64,000 nt of DNA from an uncultured Erysipelotrichaceae bacterium. GTDB lineage: Bacteria; Bacillota_I; Bacilli_A; RFN20; CAG-826. The notes under the pieces were generated by a model. The model ran no database searches, was not told the origin of the DNA, and saw only the letters and a program-made list of their open reading frames with translations. The stretch spans positions 48,805 through 112,804 of the forward strand of contig OMWW01000005.1 of assembly GCA_900314865.1 (NCBI GenBank), in the 5' to 3' direction. The position numbers and the translations under genes were made by a program. Below, in pieces: positions 53,147-63,282 of the stretch. Position 1 is the first letter of the stretch, and the number at the start of each line of letters is the position of its first letter.

Positions 53147-54151
53147 CTATTCCTCGATAATCTTGTTATAGAAGTTATCGATTCTTTTGTCTAACTCCTT
53201 GAGAAGTTCAATTCTTTCGTTAACTGGAATAAAGGCAGCCTCTAAGGAATTGGCAAGGAAATGTCTAACTTCTTGTTTTGTTAAATTGAAGGTTTTATAT
53301 AAATGACGATATTCCTTTAAAACATCCGTGTTACTAACGGTCATGTTATCAGAGTTAATAGTAACAAGAATTCCATACTTATCAAATTCACGAATCGGAA
53401 CGTTTGGATAATCTTTTAATGATGTTGTTTGTAGGTTACTTGTTGGGCAGAATTCAAAGGCAATTCTTCTCTCGGTTACTTTACGAACATTTTCTCTAGA
53501 TAAGTCAAGATGCACACCATGGCCAATACGTTTAGCATGGAGGAGATCAATTGCTCTAATTACTTCTTCACTACCACATGCTTCCCCAGCGTGGATGATG
53601 ATGTTCACACCATTATCTTGAGCTTCATCAAATAATGATCTATAGAAATCACCAGTATGGAAGGCTTCAGGACCTGCTAAATCAAGACAAACAACCTTTT
53701 TATCCTTATATTTAGTGGCTAATTTAACTGTTTCGTGATTCGTTTTATAGTCCGCTTGGCGCATACAGCAAAGAATTAAGTTCGCATCAAAATTTGTTTT
53801 TCCTCTAAGGGCATTGTTAAGTCCACTAATAGCAGAAATAACCGCGTCTTCTTGACTCATTCCCTTTAAGGTGTGAAGTTGAGGAGCAAATCTAATCTCT
53901 GCATAAATATATCCAGCTTGATAAAGACGTTCCACCAAACTTTTAGTGACATAAGCAATAGAAAATTCATCTTGCATCAATGCACAAGGTAGGTCAAATC
54001 TTGTTAAGTATTCTTCTAAACTTTTGCATCCTTCAGGAACGTAGATATTTTCCGGAAATTCTTTCCCTAAATCCACTCCATTACGAGAGGACAAATATTT
54101 GAAGTCTTCAATGGACAAAGAGCCATCTAAATGTAAATGTAAATCAATCAT
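53147..54151 (-). CDS. add: Adenosine deaminase
   Basis: A 334-residue zinc hydrolase converting adenosine to inosine. Metal ligands: HLHLDGS (His5, His7), HAGEACG, and the KRIGHGVHL segment. The catalytic TINSDN near the C-terminus is intact. Its length is normal. It fits with the nup importer for purine salvage. It is divergent from mscL across an inverted repeat. Confidence 0.94.
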   Translation of the reverse strand: MIDLHLHLDGSLSIEDFKYLSSRNGVDLGKEFPENIYVPEGCKSLEEYLTRFDLPCALMQDEFSIAYVTKSLVERLYQAGYIYAEIRFAPQLHTLKGMSQEDAVISAISGLNNALRGKTNFDANLILCCMRQADYKTNHETVKLATKYKDKKVVCLDLAGPEAFHTGDFYRSLFDEAQDNGVNIIIHAGEACGSEEVIRAIDLLHAKRIGHGVHLDLSRENVRKVTERRIAFEFCPTSNLQTTSLKDYPNVPIREFDKYGILVTINSDNMTVSNTDVLKEYRHLYKTFNLTKQEVRHFLANSLEAAFIPVNERIELLKELDKRIDNFYNKIIEE

Positions 54152-54189
54152 AATTTTCGCTCCGAAATAATTATACTTTTAAAATTAAA

Positions 54190-54213
54190 TCGTTTGAATT
54201 AATATTTAAACGA
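54190..54213. promoter_or_regulatory. Imperfect 24-bp palindrome between add and mscL
   Basis: TCGTTT...AAACGA with mostly matched arms in the divergent promoter region. Operator-like; regulator unknown. Confidence 0.3.
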
Positions 54214-54226
54214 AAGGAACGAAATT

Positions 54227-54709
54227 ATGTGCAGAAAAAAGAATCCTGATAAAAAAGGCTTTTTCGGAGAATTCAAAGAATTCATTACCCGTGGCAATGT
54301 AATTGATATGGCTGTTGGTATTATCATCGGTGGCGCGTTCACTGCGATAATTACTGCCTTGGTTCAAGGTGTCTTCCAACCACTTATCAACTGGATTATT
54401 TCCGCGATTGCTGGTAAGAATGGACTTGAAGCCGCCAGAACAATTCTTGGTCAACCAGTCTATAAATTAACCGAAACTGGAGAACATGTTTACGAAGTCG
54501 TTAACGGAGTTACAGTTTGGAAGATTGACTGGGATAACACCAACTACATCAACTGGGGCGCTGTCATCTCCGCGGTTATTAACTTCTTATTAGTTGCCTT
54601 AATCCTCTTCTTAATCATCAAGGCAATCAATCACGTTCACGAAAAAGGCGTTGCCGCTAAAGAAAAATTAATCGGCAAAAATTCCGAAGAGAAAAAAGAA
54701 GAAAAATAA
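54227..54709 (+). CDS. mscL: Large-conductance mechanosensitive channel
   Basis: A 160-residue channel. The GEFKEFITRGNVIDMAVGIIIG first helix is diagnostic. The extracellular loop (about residues 60-115) is longer than usual. The second helix ends with HVHEKG and a Lys/Glu-rich tail. AAAGGAAC-type ribosome site. Confidence 0.97.
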   Translation: MCRKKNPDKKGFFGEFKEFITRGNVIDMAVGIIIGGAFTAIITALVQGVFQPLINWIISAIAGKNGLEAARTILGQPVYKLTETGEHVYEVVNGVTVWKIDWDNTNYINWGAVISAVINFLLVALILFLIIKAINHVHEKGVAAKEKLIGKNSEEKKEEK

Positions 54710-54725
54710 TCTTTGATTATTAAAC

Positions 54726-54757
54726 AAAAAAAGTGACTACTCGCTAGTCACTTTTTT
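54726..54757. terminator. Bidirectional terminator between mscL and the phosphatase
   Basis: AAGTGACTA...TAGTCACTT, a perfect 9-bp stem flanked by A- and T-runs; the phosphatase stop codon lies inside it. Confidence 0.88.
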
Positions 54758-55171
54758 GTATATTGTTTGTACGTATCTTTCTATTAATGAATAAACGTAT
54801 TCAAATCTATCTGTGTACCAAGGATCTTCAACTTCTTTGTTGTCATCAAATTCACTGATGAGATGAAACTTGTTAGAAGGTCCAAATAATCGTTCTAAAT
54901 AATGTGAATTATTTCTATCCATGTAGAAAATATAATCAGCATCATTAAACTCACTCAATGTGATTCTAGTCGCATAGTGTCTATCAAATCTAATGTTATG
55001 AGAATATAACACTCTTTTCATTGGAGGATAGATGTCATTACCAATTTCTTCAGTGGATGTTGCCCTAGAGATAACGTTAATGTTGTCATCTTCTTTTAAT
55101 AATCTCTTAAAAAGGATTTCTGCGATTGGACTACGGCATATATTTCCATGGCAAATAAAAATAATATTCAT
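54737..55171 (-). CDS. Low-molecular-weight protein tyrosine phosphatase
   Basis: A 144-residue phosphatase. The P-loop CHGNICRS (Cys7 nucleophile, Arg13, Ser14) starts the protein, and the general acid lies in EDPWYTDRFEY. It is a Wzb/YfkJ-like enzyme; no kinase or capsule gene is adjacent. Confidence 0.93.
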   Translation of the reverse strand: MNIIFICHGNICRSPIAEILFKRLLKEDDNINVISRATSTEEIGNDIYPPMKRVLYSHNIRFDRHYATRITLSEFNDADYIFYMDRNNSHYLERLFGPSNKFHLISEFDDNKEVEDPWYTDRFEYVYSLIERYVQTIYKKVTSE

Positions 55172-55182
55172 GTTGTCATTAT

Positions 55183-55206
55183 AACAAAAAGACCGTTTCC
55201 GGTCTT
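55183..55206 (-). terminator. Terminator of fba
   Basis: On the minus strand AAGACCG-AAA-type stem (AAGACC/GGTCTT) followed by TTTTTG, between fba and the phosphatase gene. Confidence 0.75.
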
Positions 55207-55228
55207 CTCGTTAATTAATAATTATCTA

Positions 55229-56203
55229 TTAAAGTTTGTTGTTACTGCCAAGAACTTCGGTGATTTTGTGCTTCACTAATTCTTTGACGTAGGCTCTACC
55301 ATCACCAACATATTGACGTGGGTCGAAGTGATCTGGATGAGCTTCAAAATGTTCTCTAATACCAGCAGTCATCGCTAAGCGGAGATCGCTATCGATATTA
55401 ATCTTACAAACCGCTAATCTAGCAGCGTGTCTGAGTTGATCTTCAGGAACACCAACAGCGTCCTTAAGAGCGCCACCGTGAGCGTTGATAATATCAACGT
55501 ATTCTTGATTAACAGAACTACTACCATGTAAAACGATTGGGAATCCTGGGAGTCTCTTACTAACTTCTTCTAAGATGTCAAATCTAAGAGGTGGAGGTAA
55601 GAGTTTTCCTGTTTTTGGATCTCTAGTGCATTGTTCTGGTTTGAATTTATAAGCACCATGACTTGTACCAATAGCGATAGCAAGACTATCGACACCAGTT
55701 CTGCGAACGAATTCTTCGACTTCTTCTGGTCTGGTATAACTTTCGGCACCGTGTTCAACTTTAACTTCGTCTTCAATACCTGCTAAAGTACCAAGTTCAG
55801 CTTCAACTGTAACGTATGGGACATGAGCATGAGCGTATTCAACGACTTTACGAGTAATAGCAATATTTTCTTCAAATGGTTTACTACTGCAGTCAATCAT
55901 GACGCTGGTGAAGCCACCATCGATACAATCCTTACAAATTTCGAAATCTGCGCCGTGGTCTAAGTGAAGAACGATTGGTAAACCTGTATCTTCAACAGCC
56001 GCTTCAACCATCTTCTTTAAGTAGACTGGTTTAGCGTATTTTCTTGCTCCAGCACTAACTTGAAGAATGACTGGAGAATTGCATTCTTTTGCAGCTTCGG
56101 TAATCGCTTGAACGATTTCCATGTTGTTGCAGTTAAAAGCTCCAATGGCATATCCGCCTTTATAAGCTTTTTCAAACATTTCTTTTGTGTTAACTAATGG
56201 CAT
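55229..56203 (-). CDS. fba: Fructose-bisphosphate aldolase, class II
   Basis: A 324-residue zinc aldolase of glycolysis. Metal and catalytic segments: VLHLDHGADFEI, VEAELGTLAG, AIGTSHGAYKF and PIVLHGSSSVNQE. The length is slightly above the Bacillus form, with RDPKTGKLLPPPLRF. It has its own promoter. Confidence 0.97.
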   Translation of the reverse strand: MPLVNTKEMFEKAYKGGYAIGAFNCNNMEIVQAITEAAKECNSPVILQVSAGARKYAKPVYLKKMVEAAVEDTGLPIVLHLDHGADFEICKDCIDGGFTSVMIDCSSKPFEENIAITRKVVEYAHAHVPYVTVEAELGTLAGIEDEVKVEHGAESYTRPEEVEEFVRRTGVDSLAIAIGTSHGAYKFKPEQCTRDPKTGKLLPPPLRFDILEEVSKRLPGFPIVLHGSSSVNQEYVDIINAHGGALKDAVGVPEDQLRHAARLAVCKINIDSDLRLAMTAGIREHFEAHPDHFDPRQYVGDGRAYVKELVKHKITEVLGSNNKL

Positions 56204-56229
56204 GTTTTTTACTTCCTTTTCCGTTTTTA

Positions 56230-56258
56230 ATTATACAAATGCGCTATATCATTTTCAA
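56230..56258 (-). promoter_or_regulatory. fba promoter
   Basis: On the minus strand TTGAAA (56258-56253), 17 bases, TATAAT (56235-56230), about 27 bases before the fba start. Confidence 0.8.
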
Positions 56259-56273
56259 AGTAAATGATAATTA

Positions 56274-59200
56274 TTATTCTGAGATATATGGTAAGAGTTC
56301 CTTAACAACCTCTAACAATTTTTTAATTGTGAGGCTTCCAACTTGCTCACCAGCATGAGGAATGGCGACAACAATTGGATCTGGGTAACCAGGAATCACC
56401 ATGTTCTTTAATGTTTTTGTTAAATCCATTCCTTCTGGTAATGCTAATAATCCTGCTTCTTCTAAATCAAACAAAGTTTCTTTTTGAATATGATACGTCA
56501 TGTTATCAGTGAGTTTAGACATATCATTGATATCGTAAGTTAAACCTTCTTTGAGGATGTATCTTTCATTGATTGCGTCAAATTCTTCACCGTCTTCAGT
56601 AAATAAGAACCAGAATTGGGCGGTAATCTCTTTAGCGCAGTATCCTTTAATAGTGATTTTGTGATCAAGGTAAGTGAATTCAAATTTACCATCTTTAATA
56701 GCGGCAATTTGTTCACTATCCATGTTGTTACCAGTAACCATATGGTATGCAGCATTAATGTAATCGTTAGTGCCTGCTTCGTTATAAGAATAAGAGCAGC
56801 ACCAATCAACGAATGCTTTCTTTACACCCTTATCTAATACAAATTTTGTATTAGGAAGGCCTTGATAATGTTCAAAATCAAAATTGATGCTTTCACATAA
56901 ATTCTTGATATCTCCGGTGGCAAGATCATCACCATCAAAATCACTATCTTCTAAGTCGATATTAATCTTAGCAGCGTTTCTCATCTTACTTGTGTCATCT
57001 TTATCAACAAAAGCAGATGTATCCAAGACATCAAAGAGATTTAGATGGTTAAGAGCGAATTCTAAGTTGTTGTCTCCTTCGCCGAACACTTGAACATCAG
57101 CAAGAGCTTTTAGAACTGGTGAATCACTATCATTAATGCCAATGATTTCACGAAGTGTGAATGTTTGAATAACGGAGGAAATATCGACAAGTTTTGTGTC
57201 TTTTAATTGCTTTAACACTTCTGGAGAATTGTCATCAATTTCACAAACATCTTTAAGAGTTAAATTGTTCTTTAAATCGTCAATCAATGTATCTGAATCA
57301 TTAATAAGAACGTCCTTAACAGAATATAAGGTGTCTCTAGCATTAAGAGGATTATGAGTAACTGGATCTTCTACTAAAGTAGGTGCTCCATTTCCTTCAT
57401 AATAATTACACTTTCCAGAGTTGATATAGCAAAGAACAGGATTATTGTCGGCATCGACTGTATTAACAAAGTAATCATTATATTCTTGAGTGTAATCAGC
57501 TGGTTTAACTTGTTTCCATCCGTCTTGATGATAGATGTACATTTCTTCTCCAACAGTCGCGTCTAAATCAATATAGACATCACCGACAGTGATGTTCATA
57601 ACATCTTTAACTGTTAATTCATCCAATACTTGATCAAGTTCAGAAAGTTTCTTGCCTTGTAAGGTTTGTAATACTTGTGGACTAAATTCATCAATTACAA
57701 AGATTTGGCCTAAAGTTAAATCATTAAAGCCTTCTTCCAAATCATTTAATTTTCTATTTCCAACCGCGGTGATTATTCTAGCAAGCATGCTATCTGGATC
57801 ATCCACTGTAACTACATCTTTAAGTTTTAATAATTGAATTTTTTCCGAAACGTTACCAACCGTTACTTTAATTGGATTATGATATTCATCTTCAAGACTA
57901 AATAATGCATTTAAAATTGGATCAGTACCAGCATCAAGAACTGCACTGAGTTCAATGCCCTCAATGGTTTCAAAATTAGAAAGATCGCCAACAGTGATAT
58001 CGTGATTGTCTTCGTATAGTGAGGAGAACAAACGATTTCCTTCACCTACTTTGATGTAATAATCATCATTTAAAGTATCGTGACACAAGTCACCAATAAC
58101 GTTATTATCTTTGTCTTCTACTTGTGCATTTGCAGGAGTTTTACATGTAGGAACTCCATTCTTTTCATGAATTGAAGCTTTTCCATCAGCAACATATCCG
58201 TCATATAAATTAACAGTAGCAACTTCATCTTCCTCGTTAACCTTTTTCCAACCAGTAATGCTATCTAAAGTATAGATTTCAGTAAGTTTGATATCATCTG
58301 GACTAAGTTCACTGAGTTCTTGTAAGGTCTTGTCTTTGAAATTAGAAATGAAATCTCCTTCTTGGAAGTCAGTAAAGACGTCACTAACTTTGAGGTCTTT
58401 GATTTCATCCATATCTGAAAGATCACCTATGGTGACATCATTGTTTTTTGTGTAGATAGCGCTTAATAAACTATTACCTTCTTTTGTTTTGATGTAATAA
58501 TCATCAGAGTCAAGGTCATGATATAAATCACCAACGGTGTTCGTAGCTTGATCTTCAGCTTGAGCGTGACTTGTTGGACTATTCACAGAAGGAACACCAT
58601 GACCGGTGTATTCGGTCGCTAAGTTCATAGATGTGTAATAAGCATATTGAGAAATAACGCTTGCTTTATCTTCTTCCGCTACCTTCTTCCAACCAGTGAT
58701 ATTTTCAAAAGAATAAATTTCAATAATCTTGATTTCTTCTGGGGTAATTTCGCTGAGTTCTTTTAAGGTTTTGTCTTTAAAGCTAGCGATTAAGTCGCCT
58801 TCTTTATAATCGGTGAAAACATCGGAGACTTTAATATTTAGAATCTTGTCAGTGTCGTTAAGGTCACCAACGGTGAATCCAGTGACTTTTCTCCAACCAT
58901 ATAATTCATAAATCCATAATGATTTAGGAGTGGTACTATTATCCAAATAGACATCTCCATCATAATTAGTAGAATAATCTCTAGGTTTCAAATTTGCGAA
59001 TGTTTGTTTTTCAGGAGAACCACTACCGTAGAAATAATGAACATTAGCAAGTTTTTCGTTACCGTATTCATTAAAATAATGGTCGAATTCGTCTTGATAA
59101 CAATTACGTTCCGCTAAGACACCCAAGATACCACTTGGATTAGAGAAGATATCACTAAGTAATAATGAATCAGCAAAGTGTGGGTTCTCTAAATCTTTTA

Positions 59201-60176
59201 AAGATTTGTCTTTAATGGAATATAACAAACCAGATGTATCAGTAACGTCTAAGATTTGGTTGATTTTTAAACCTTCGATGTTTGAGAAATCAGTTAAGGC
59301 TTCAATGGTCCAATCTTGTTCGTTACCATCTTTATCAGTGTATTTGCCTTTAAGGGTGCTGATTAATGGGTTATCTGCCGCATCTTCATCTGAAAAAAGA
59401 AGACCAATCTTCAAACCCTTAATTTTTGCATCCGGATTACTAGAGAATTCATCGATTGTCCAATCTCCCATTTGCGCCGCAAAAGGAGAATCACCTAAAT
59501 CAACGATATCCTTAAATCTTAAGTCATCCATCTTTGTAGCAAAGACGTTATTGTCAATAATATCCGCTAAAGAATATGGTTCACCAAAAATAAGTTCTCC
59601 GTTTGTACCTCTAGAAGTGTTATATAGGAAGACTTTCATGATTTTGTCCATCTCACTTTCGTCTCCCATGAAGCTTACTAAAGTAACACCTTCTTTGATG
59701 GCTTTAGGAATGTAGTCACCTAAAGAAATGGTTTTATCATATTCTGTTGCTGGTCTAGAGCTATATGGATTAAGTTCAAATGGTTTGGTTTTTAATTCGT
59801 CCCAATCGAATGAATAATGCAAATTCGGTTCAAATACATCAGTGTTTAAATTTTCGATTGTGGTTTTAATAAAAGGAGTAACTTCTTCTAAATCACCAAG
59901 AGTTTCAAATTTCGCATTGGCAAGTCTAGTAATTGAGTTGAGCAATGTGTCGTTTAAATATTGCGCTGTAAGATAGACGTCTGGATCAAGACCAAACATA
60001 CTTACGACTTCACGAGTGGACATGACAGTGCCAAAAATAGCAGCGCCTCCACCAATAACGCCAATACAGAAGAGGAAACCACCTAAAAAGGTAAGTAAAT
60101 ATCTCCACCAATAATGTTTTTTCTTGTTTTTCTTTTGTGGCAATTCTTTGCCATTTTTGAATGTTACTTCGCCCAT
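56274..60176 (-). CDS. Giant repeat-bearing membrane-anchored protein
   Basis: A 1300-residue protein with a short Lys-rich cytoplasmic end, one membrane helix (about 25-50) and a huge extracellular part. It consists of short imperfect units with the pattern ...LKVSDVFTDF or TVGDLSDx3-I-x-LKVSDV, and two long units of about 144 residues (around 58320-58880 and 57930-58440) with GW(K/R)KV, YHDxxxDDYYIK and DKTLxELSE. No catalytic motif. Many Asp/Glu. The repeats resemble stacked leucine-rich-like units. Co-transcribed with surE (11-base gap). Confidence 0.72.
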   Translation of the reverse strand: MGEVTFKNGKELPQKKNKKKHYWWRYLLTFLGGFLFCIGVIGGGAAIFGTVMSTREVVSMFGLDPDVYLTAQYLNDTLLNSITRLANAKFETLGDLEEVTPFIKTTIENLNTDVFEPNLHYSFDWDELKTKPFELNPYSSRPATEYDKTISLGDYIPKAIKEGVTLVSFMGDESEMDKIMKVFLYNTSRGTNGELIFGEPYSLADIIDNNVFATKMDDLRFKDIVDLGDSPFAAQMGDWTIDEFSSNPDAKIKGLKIGLLFSDEDAADNPLISTLKGKYTDKDGNEQDWTIEALTDFSNIEGLKINQILDVTDTSGLLYSIKDKSLKDLENPHFADSLLLSDIFSNPSGILGVLAERNCYQDEFDHYFNEYGNEKLANVHYFYGSGSPEKQTFANLKPRDYSTNYDGDVYLDNSTTPKSLWIYELYGWRKVTGFTVGDLNDTDKILNIKVSDVFTDYKEGDLIASFKDKTLKELSEITPEEIKIIEIYSFENITGWKKVAEEDKASVISQYAYYTSMNLATEYTGHGVPSVNSPTSHAQAEDQATNTVGDLYHDLDSDDYYIKTKEGNSLLSAIYTKNNDVTIGDLSDMDEIKDLKVSDVFTDFQEGDFISNFKDKTLQELSELSPDDIKLTEIYTLDSITGWKKVNEEDEVATVNLYDGYVADGKASIHEKNGVPTCKTPANAQVEDKDNNVIGDLCHDTLNDDYYIKVGEGNRLFSSLYEDNHDITVGDLSNFETIEGIELSAVLDAGTDPILNALFSLEDEYHNPIKVTVGNVSEKIQLLKLKDVVTVDDPDSMLARIITAVGNRKLNDLEEGFNDLTLGQIFVIDEFSPQVLQTLQGKKLSELDQVLDELTVKDVMNITVGDVYIDLDATVGEEMYIYHQDGWKQVKPADYTQEYNDYFVNTVDADNNPVLCYINSGKCNYYEGNGAPTLVEDPVTHNPLNARDTLYSVKDVLINDSDTLIDDLKNNLTLKDVCEIDDNSPEVLKQLKDTKLVDISSVIQTFTLREIIGINDSDSPVLKALADVQVFGEGDNNLEFALNHLNLFDVLDTSAFVDKDDTSKMRNAAKINIDLEDSDFDGDDLATGDIKNLCESINFDFEHYQGLPNTKFVLDKGVKKAFVDWCCSYSYNEAGTNDYINAAYHMVTGNNMDSEQIAAIKDGKFEFTYLDHKITIKGYCAKEITAQFWFLFTEDGEEFDAINERYILKEGLTYDINDMSKLTDNMTYHIQKETLFDLEEAGLLALPEGMDLTKTLKNMVIPGYPDPIVVAIPHAGEQVGSLTIKKLLEVVKELLPYISE

Positions 60177-60187
60177 AACATTACCCC

Positions 60188-60862
60188 CTACATATCCAAG
60201 CTTTTCTTCAGTTTAGATATCGATACATATCCATGATGTACTGTGTAAACATCACTATCTTCATCTTCACAATTTTCATCATGAAGCTCTCTAGTAGCGT
60301 AATAACCATCGCTATTTTTAAGATAGTATGTTGTCTCTCGACGATAATATATGTGTGTAAATTTAATTCCTTTCACTTCGTTTCCTAAAGGAAAATTAAC
60401 ATTTAGGATATATTCAGTTGAAAGGAGATTACTATCAATGATGTTAGAGAATACTTCTTCAAAGCATTTTTCAATAACTTCGAAGTTATGTTCACAACTA
60501 ATTGCAATAGCAGGAACGCGATAAGTTAAAGCTTGTAATCCCGCTCCAATGGTCCCGCTATACATCGTGTCATAGGAAATGTTGAAGCCATGGTTACAAC
60601 CGCTCACAACTAGATCAAACTTCTTGTTTAGGGAAGATAGACCGAAAGCCACACAATCAGCAGGTGTTCCTTCCATCGCAAAGGTGTGGTCGTTAATCTG
60701 CTTAACTTCAACCAACTTTCCTAAAATAATGGAAACGCTTTTCGCGGACATCACTTCTTTAGGAGCGACAATCACCACTTCATGATGCTTCGAAAGAATA
60801 TCATAAAGGAGATTGATACCTGTTGAATAATAGCCATCATCGTTTGTGAGCAATATTCTCAT
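60188..60862 (-). CDS. surE: 5'/3'-nucleotidase SurE
   Basis: A 224-residue metal-dependent phosphatase. MRILLTNDDGYYSTGI carries the metal ligands Asp8 and Asp9. The VSGCNHGFNISYDTMYSGTIGA segment completes the active site. Hydrolyses nucleoside monophosphates. Heads the operon with the 1300-residue gene. Confidence 0.95.
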   Translation of the reverse strand: MRILLTNDDGYYSTGINLLYDILSKHHEVVIVAPKEVMSAKSVSIILGKLVEVKQINDHTFAMEGTPADCVAFGLSSLNKKFDLVVSGCNHGFNISYDTMYSGTIGAGLQALTYRVPAIAISCEHNFEVIEKCFEEVFSNIIDSNLLSTEYILNVNFPLGNEVKGIKFTHIYYRRETTYYLKNSDGYYATRELHDENCEDEDSDVYTVHHGYVSISKLKKSLDM

Positions 60863-60959
60863 CTTAAAATTAGTTTACAGTATGTAAATAAAATAGACCA
60901 TAAAAAAATATATAAAAAAATCCATCTATTTTCTAGAGGGAGTGAGAACAATATTAAAT

Positions 60960-61802
60960 TTATTCAACTTTCTTTGCACCTTTATCTCTTAGATGCGCAT
61001 TATATTTACTTTTCCCGTAATATACAGAAAGCATTTCTCCGGAAATAGATATCGCAATTTCTTCAGGAGAATTACCACCAATATTTAGTCCAATTGGAGA
61101 ATAGAAATTTGTTAAGTCAATGTCTTTTCCGTATGTTTGATAAGCTCTTTCAAGATAATCAGCAATTTTCTTTTGTGAACAAAGCATACCAAAATAGGCT
61201 GGTTTATATTTCTTTTCTAAAATTTTGTTTAAAACATGATAGTCGTTTTGATGGCTTGGTGTACACACCACTATATAAGCATTTTCTTTTAAACCATTAT
61301 TTTCAATGAAGTCCACAAAACCAGAAGTCACTTTCTTATCCGCACTATCATCAAGTTGATCAATAACCACTTGTCTTTCATCGATAATAGTAACGTAGAA
61401 ATTTAGTGGCTTAAGCACTCTAGCTAACGCTGCTCCACAGTGTCCTGCGCCAAAAATATAAACATATTGTTTAGGACCAACAAATTCATAGAATAATGTC
61501 GCTCTTCCACCACACGCCATATTGAGTTGAACTTCACCATCATCAACACTCACTTCACGATCATGAAGAAGATATTTTTCAGAGAATGATTTTCTTTCTT
61601 TAATGACACTCTTACATTTTTCTCGAGCGTAAAATTCAATAGCGCCACCACCGACTGTACCAAAAGCGCTTCCGTCTTCAGCAACCACCATTTTCTTACC
61701 GACATCAGCAGGACCCATCCCACTTTTTTCAGTGACTGTTACAATCACTAAATCTTGTCCATCTTTTTGTAATTCATTGATTTTCGAATATAAGTCAATC
61801 AT
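60960..61802 (-). CDS. XdhC/CoxI family protein
   Basis: A 280-residue protein. The N-terminal XdhC part has VTEKSGMGPADVGKKM and TVGGGAIE. The C-terminal Rossmann part has YVYIFGAGHCGAALARVL. XdhC loads molybdenum cofactor into xanthine dehydrogenase. No xdh or molybdopterin gene is in the window, so it is an orphan here. Alternatively it serves another selenium- or Mo-dependent enzyme. Confidence 0.87.
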   Translation of the reverse strand: MIDLYSKINELQKDGQDLVIVTVTEKSGMGPADVGKKMVVAEDGSAFGTVGGGAIEFYAREKCKSVIKERKSFSEKYLLHDREVSVDDGEVQLNMACGGRATLFYEFVGPKQYVYIFGAGHCGAALARVLKPLNFYVTIIDERQVVIDQLDDSADKKVTSGFVDFIENNGLKENAYIVVCTPSHQNDYHVLNKILEKKYKPAYFGMLCSQKKIADYLERAYQTYGKDIDLTNFYSPIGLNIGGNSPEEIAISISGEMLSVYYGKSKYNAHLRDKGAKKVE

Positions 61803-61963
61803 ACGTTATATATTGTAAAGTAGATAACATTGTTAATTAAGCGAAAAATATTTTTATTTGCGCACGTCATTCAAGGTTAATGACCACGCACGCGAGGCCA
61901 AAAATAAGCCTTTTCTTATATGGTTTTTTATGTTTAACTTGGTTCGAAAAGAGGTTTGAAGCA

Positions 61964-62512
61964 ATGAAAAAAATATACTTCCTTCCTTTACTCGCATTAA
62001 CTTTATTTGCGTGTGGCAAAGAGGAGGCTCCTGCCTTACCACCTTTAGATCCGGAAACAACTTACTACACATCTAAATTAACCGCAGATTTATCGACAAT
62101 GGATACAGATAAAGCTGGCTCTTTAGAAGATGTTGATATTTCGATTAAAAGCGATGAAGATGAAAATGTTTCTTATGAATTCACCATCGGAGCGGGTTCA
62201 TATAAAAAGCAAGGAACAGATGTTTTCGAAATCATCGTTCAAGGCAATAGCTATATCAAATCCAAAGCTGCTTACAAAGTTAACCGTATAATAATCGATT
62301 ACTGGGGTGGTAAAGGCGCAAACTTTACAGTCTATGGAGGAGATGAGGCAAAAGAAGGCCACAAATCTGACATACCACCGGCCGACATCAAAGATAATGG
62401 CGCAGTTGTTAACGAATATGAAATCAATTCTAGAAGTTGGTCGATCGTTAACGATGGCTCAACAAACAAAAAGACTAGTATCTATTCAGTTACTGTCATC
62501 TACGAAAAATAA
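61964..62512 (+). CDS. Small hypothetical lipoprotein
   Basis: A 182-residue protein from ATG 61964 (an earlier in-frame TTG at 61880 would put a signal-like stretch inside the protein). Lipobox LFAC (Cys18). The mature domain is beta-rich (KVNRIIIDYWGGKGANFTVYGG), with no known motif. It may share an operon with the next membrane protein (58-base gap). The 160-base leader holds a GTCATT/AATGAC hairpin and an AGGC/GCCT stem with T-run (near 61898-61915). Confidence 0.6.
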   Translation: MKKIYFLPLLALTLFACGKEEAPALPPLDPETTYYTSKLTADLSTMDTDKAGSLEDVDISIKSDEDENVSYEFTIGAGSYKKQGTDVFEIIVQGNSYIKSKAAYKVNRIIIDYWGGKGANFTVYGGDEAKEGHKSDIPPADIKDNGAVVNEYEINSRSWSIVNDGSTNKKTSIYSVTVIYEK

Positions 62513-62570
62513 AAATGAGTTGTTTATATAATAACAACTAAGATAAAATTAATAAATGAGGAAAAGATAT

Positions 62571-63233
62571 ATGGAAAAGAAAAGAAGTCTTAATATTTTA
62601 TTTTCAGTTTTACTTTTTGGTGGACTCTGGGGAATCCTTGAAGCTACCCTAGGCACATTCTTACATCTTCCTGCAATTAAAGTAGCAGGCATGTATGCAA
62701 GTAGCACCACCATTATGGTCCCACTTGCGATGATGCTCATGGGTGCGTGCTATAAGAAAACTAGTTCATTCCTTTCTTCTATTTACATGGGGATTTTAGC
62801 AGCTTCCATTAAGGCGATGGTCTGTGGAATCTTCCATTTATCCTTCAATCCTGTTTATTATATCCTTCTTGAAAGTGCTTGTATGGCCGCTGCAATTTTT
62901 GCAATTAGACCTAAAGAGGTCCTCTCTTTTAGAGGTTTAGGAACTTTCATTCTTGCTAATACAGCTTACCTTGCATTAGCGACATTTATCCGTGTTGATG
63001 TCAATAATACATACACCAGAATTATCGTTGCTAACTTTGAACAATACACCTTTATGTTTAATGCGGTCGCAATTCTTTATACCTTTGCTTTCGGCGCTAT
63101 TCTCTATGGTGTTAAAGTTCTTGCAGTCAAATACAACTGGAAACTTGATTCCATTAAAAAGATTGTTTTCTCACCAATCACTGCTGCTACAGTTGCAAGC
63201 ATGATGGTCGTCTTAACATTCGTAATTAGATAG
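62571..63233 (+). CDS. Hypothetical integral membrane protein
   Basis: A 220-residue protein from ATG 62571 (GAGG about 10 bases upstream). Five to six membrane helices, with a Gly-rich first helix (LFGGLWGILEATLG). The pattern resembles ECF-transporter S components, but no ligand motif can be assigned. A perfect terminator follows. Confidence 0.55.
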   Translation: MEKKRSLNILFSVLLFGGLWGILEATLGTFLHLPAIKVAGMYASSTTIMVPLAMMLMGACYKKTSSFLSSIYMGILAASIKAMVCGIFHLSFNPVYYILLESACMAAAIFAIRPKEVLSFRGLGTFILANTAYLALATFIRVDVNNTYTRIIVANFEQYTFMFNAVAILYTFAFGAILYGVKVLAVKYNWKLDSIKKIVFSPITAATVASMMVVLTFVIR

Positions 63234-63253
63234 GCAAAACAAAAAAGACAATT

Positions 63254-63282
63254 TAAAAGGATTCATATGAATCCTTTTTTGT
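63254..63282. terminator. Bidirectional terminator
   Basis: AAAAGGATTC-AT-GAATCCTTTT, a perfect stem with T-tracts on both strands, between convergent genes; it ends one base before the HIT gene stop. Confidence 0.9.
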
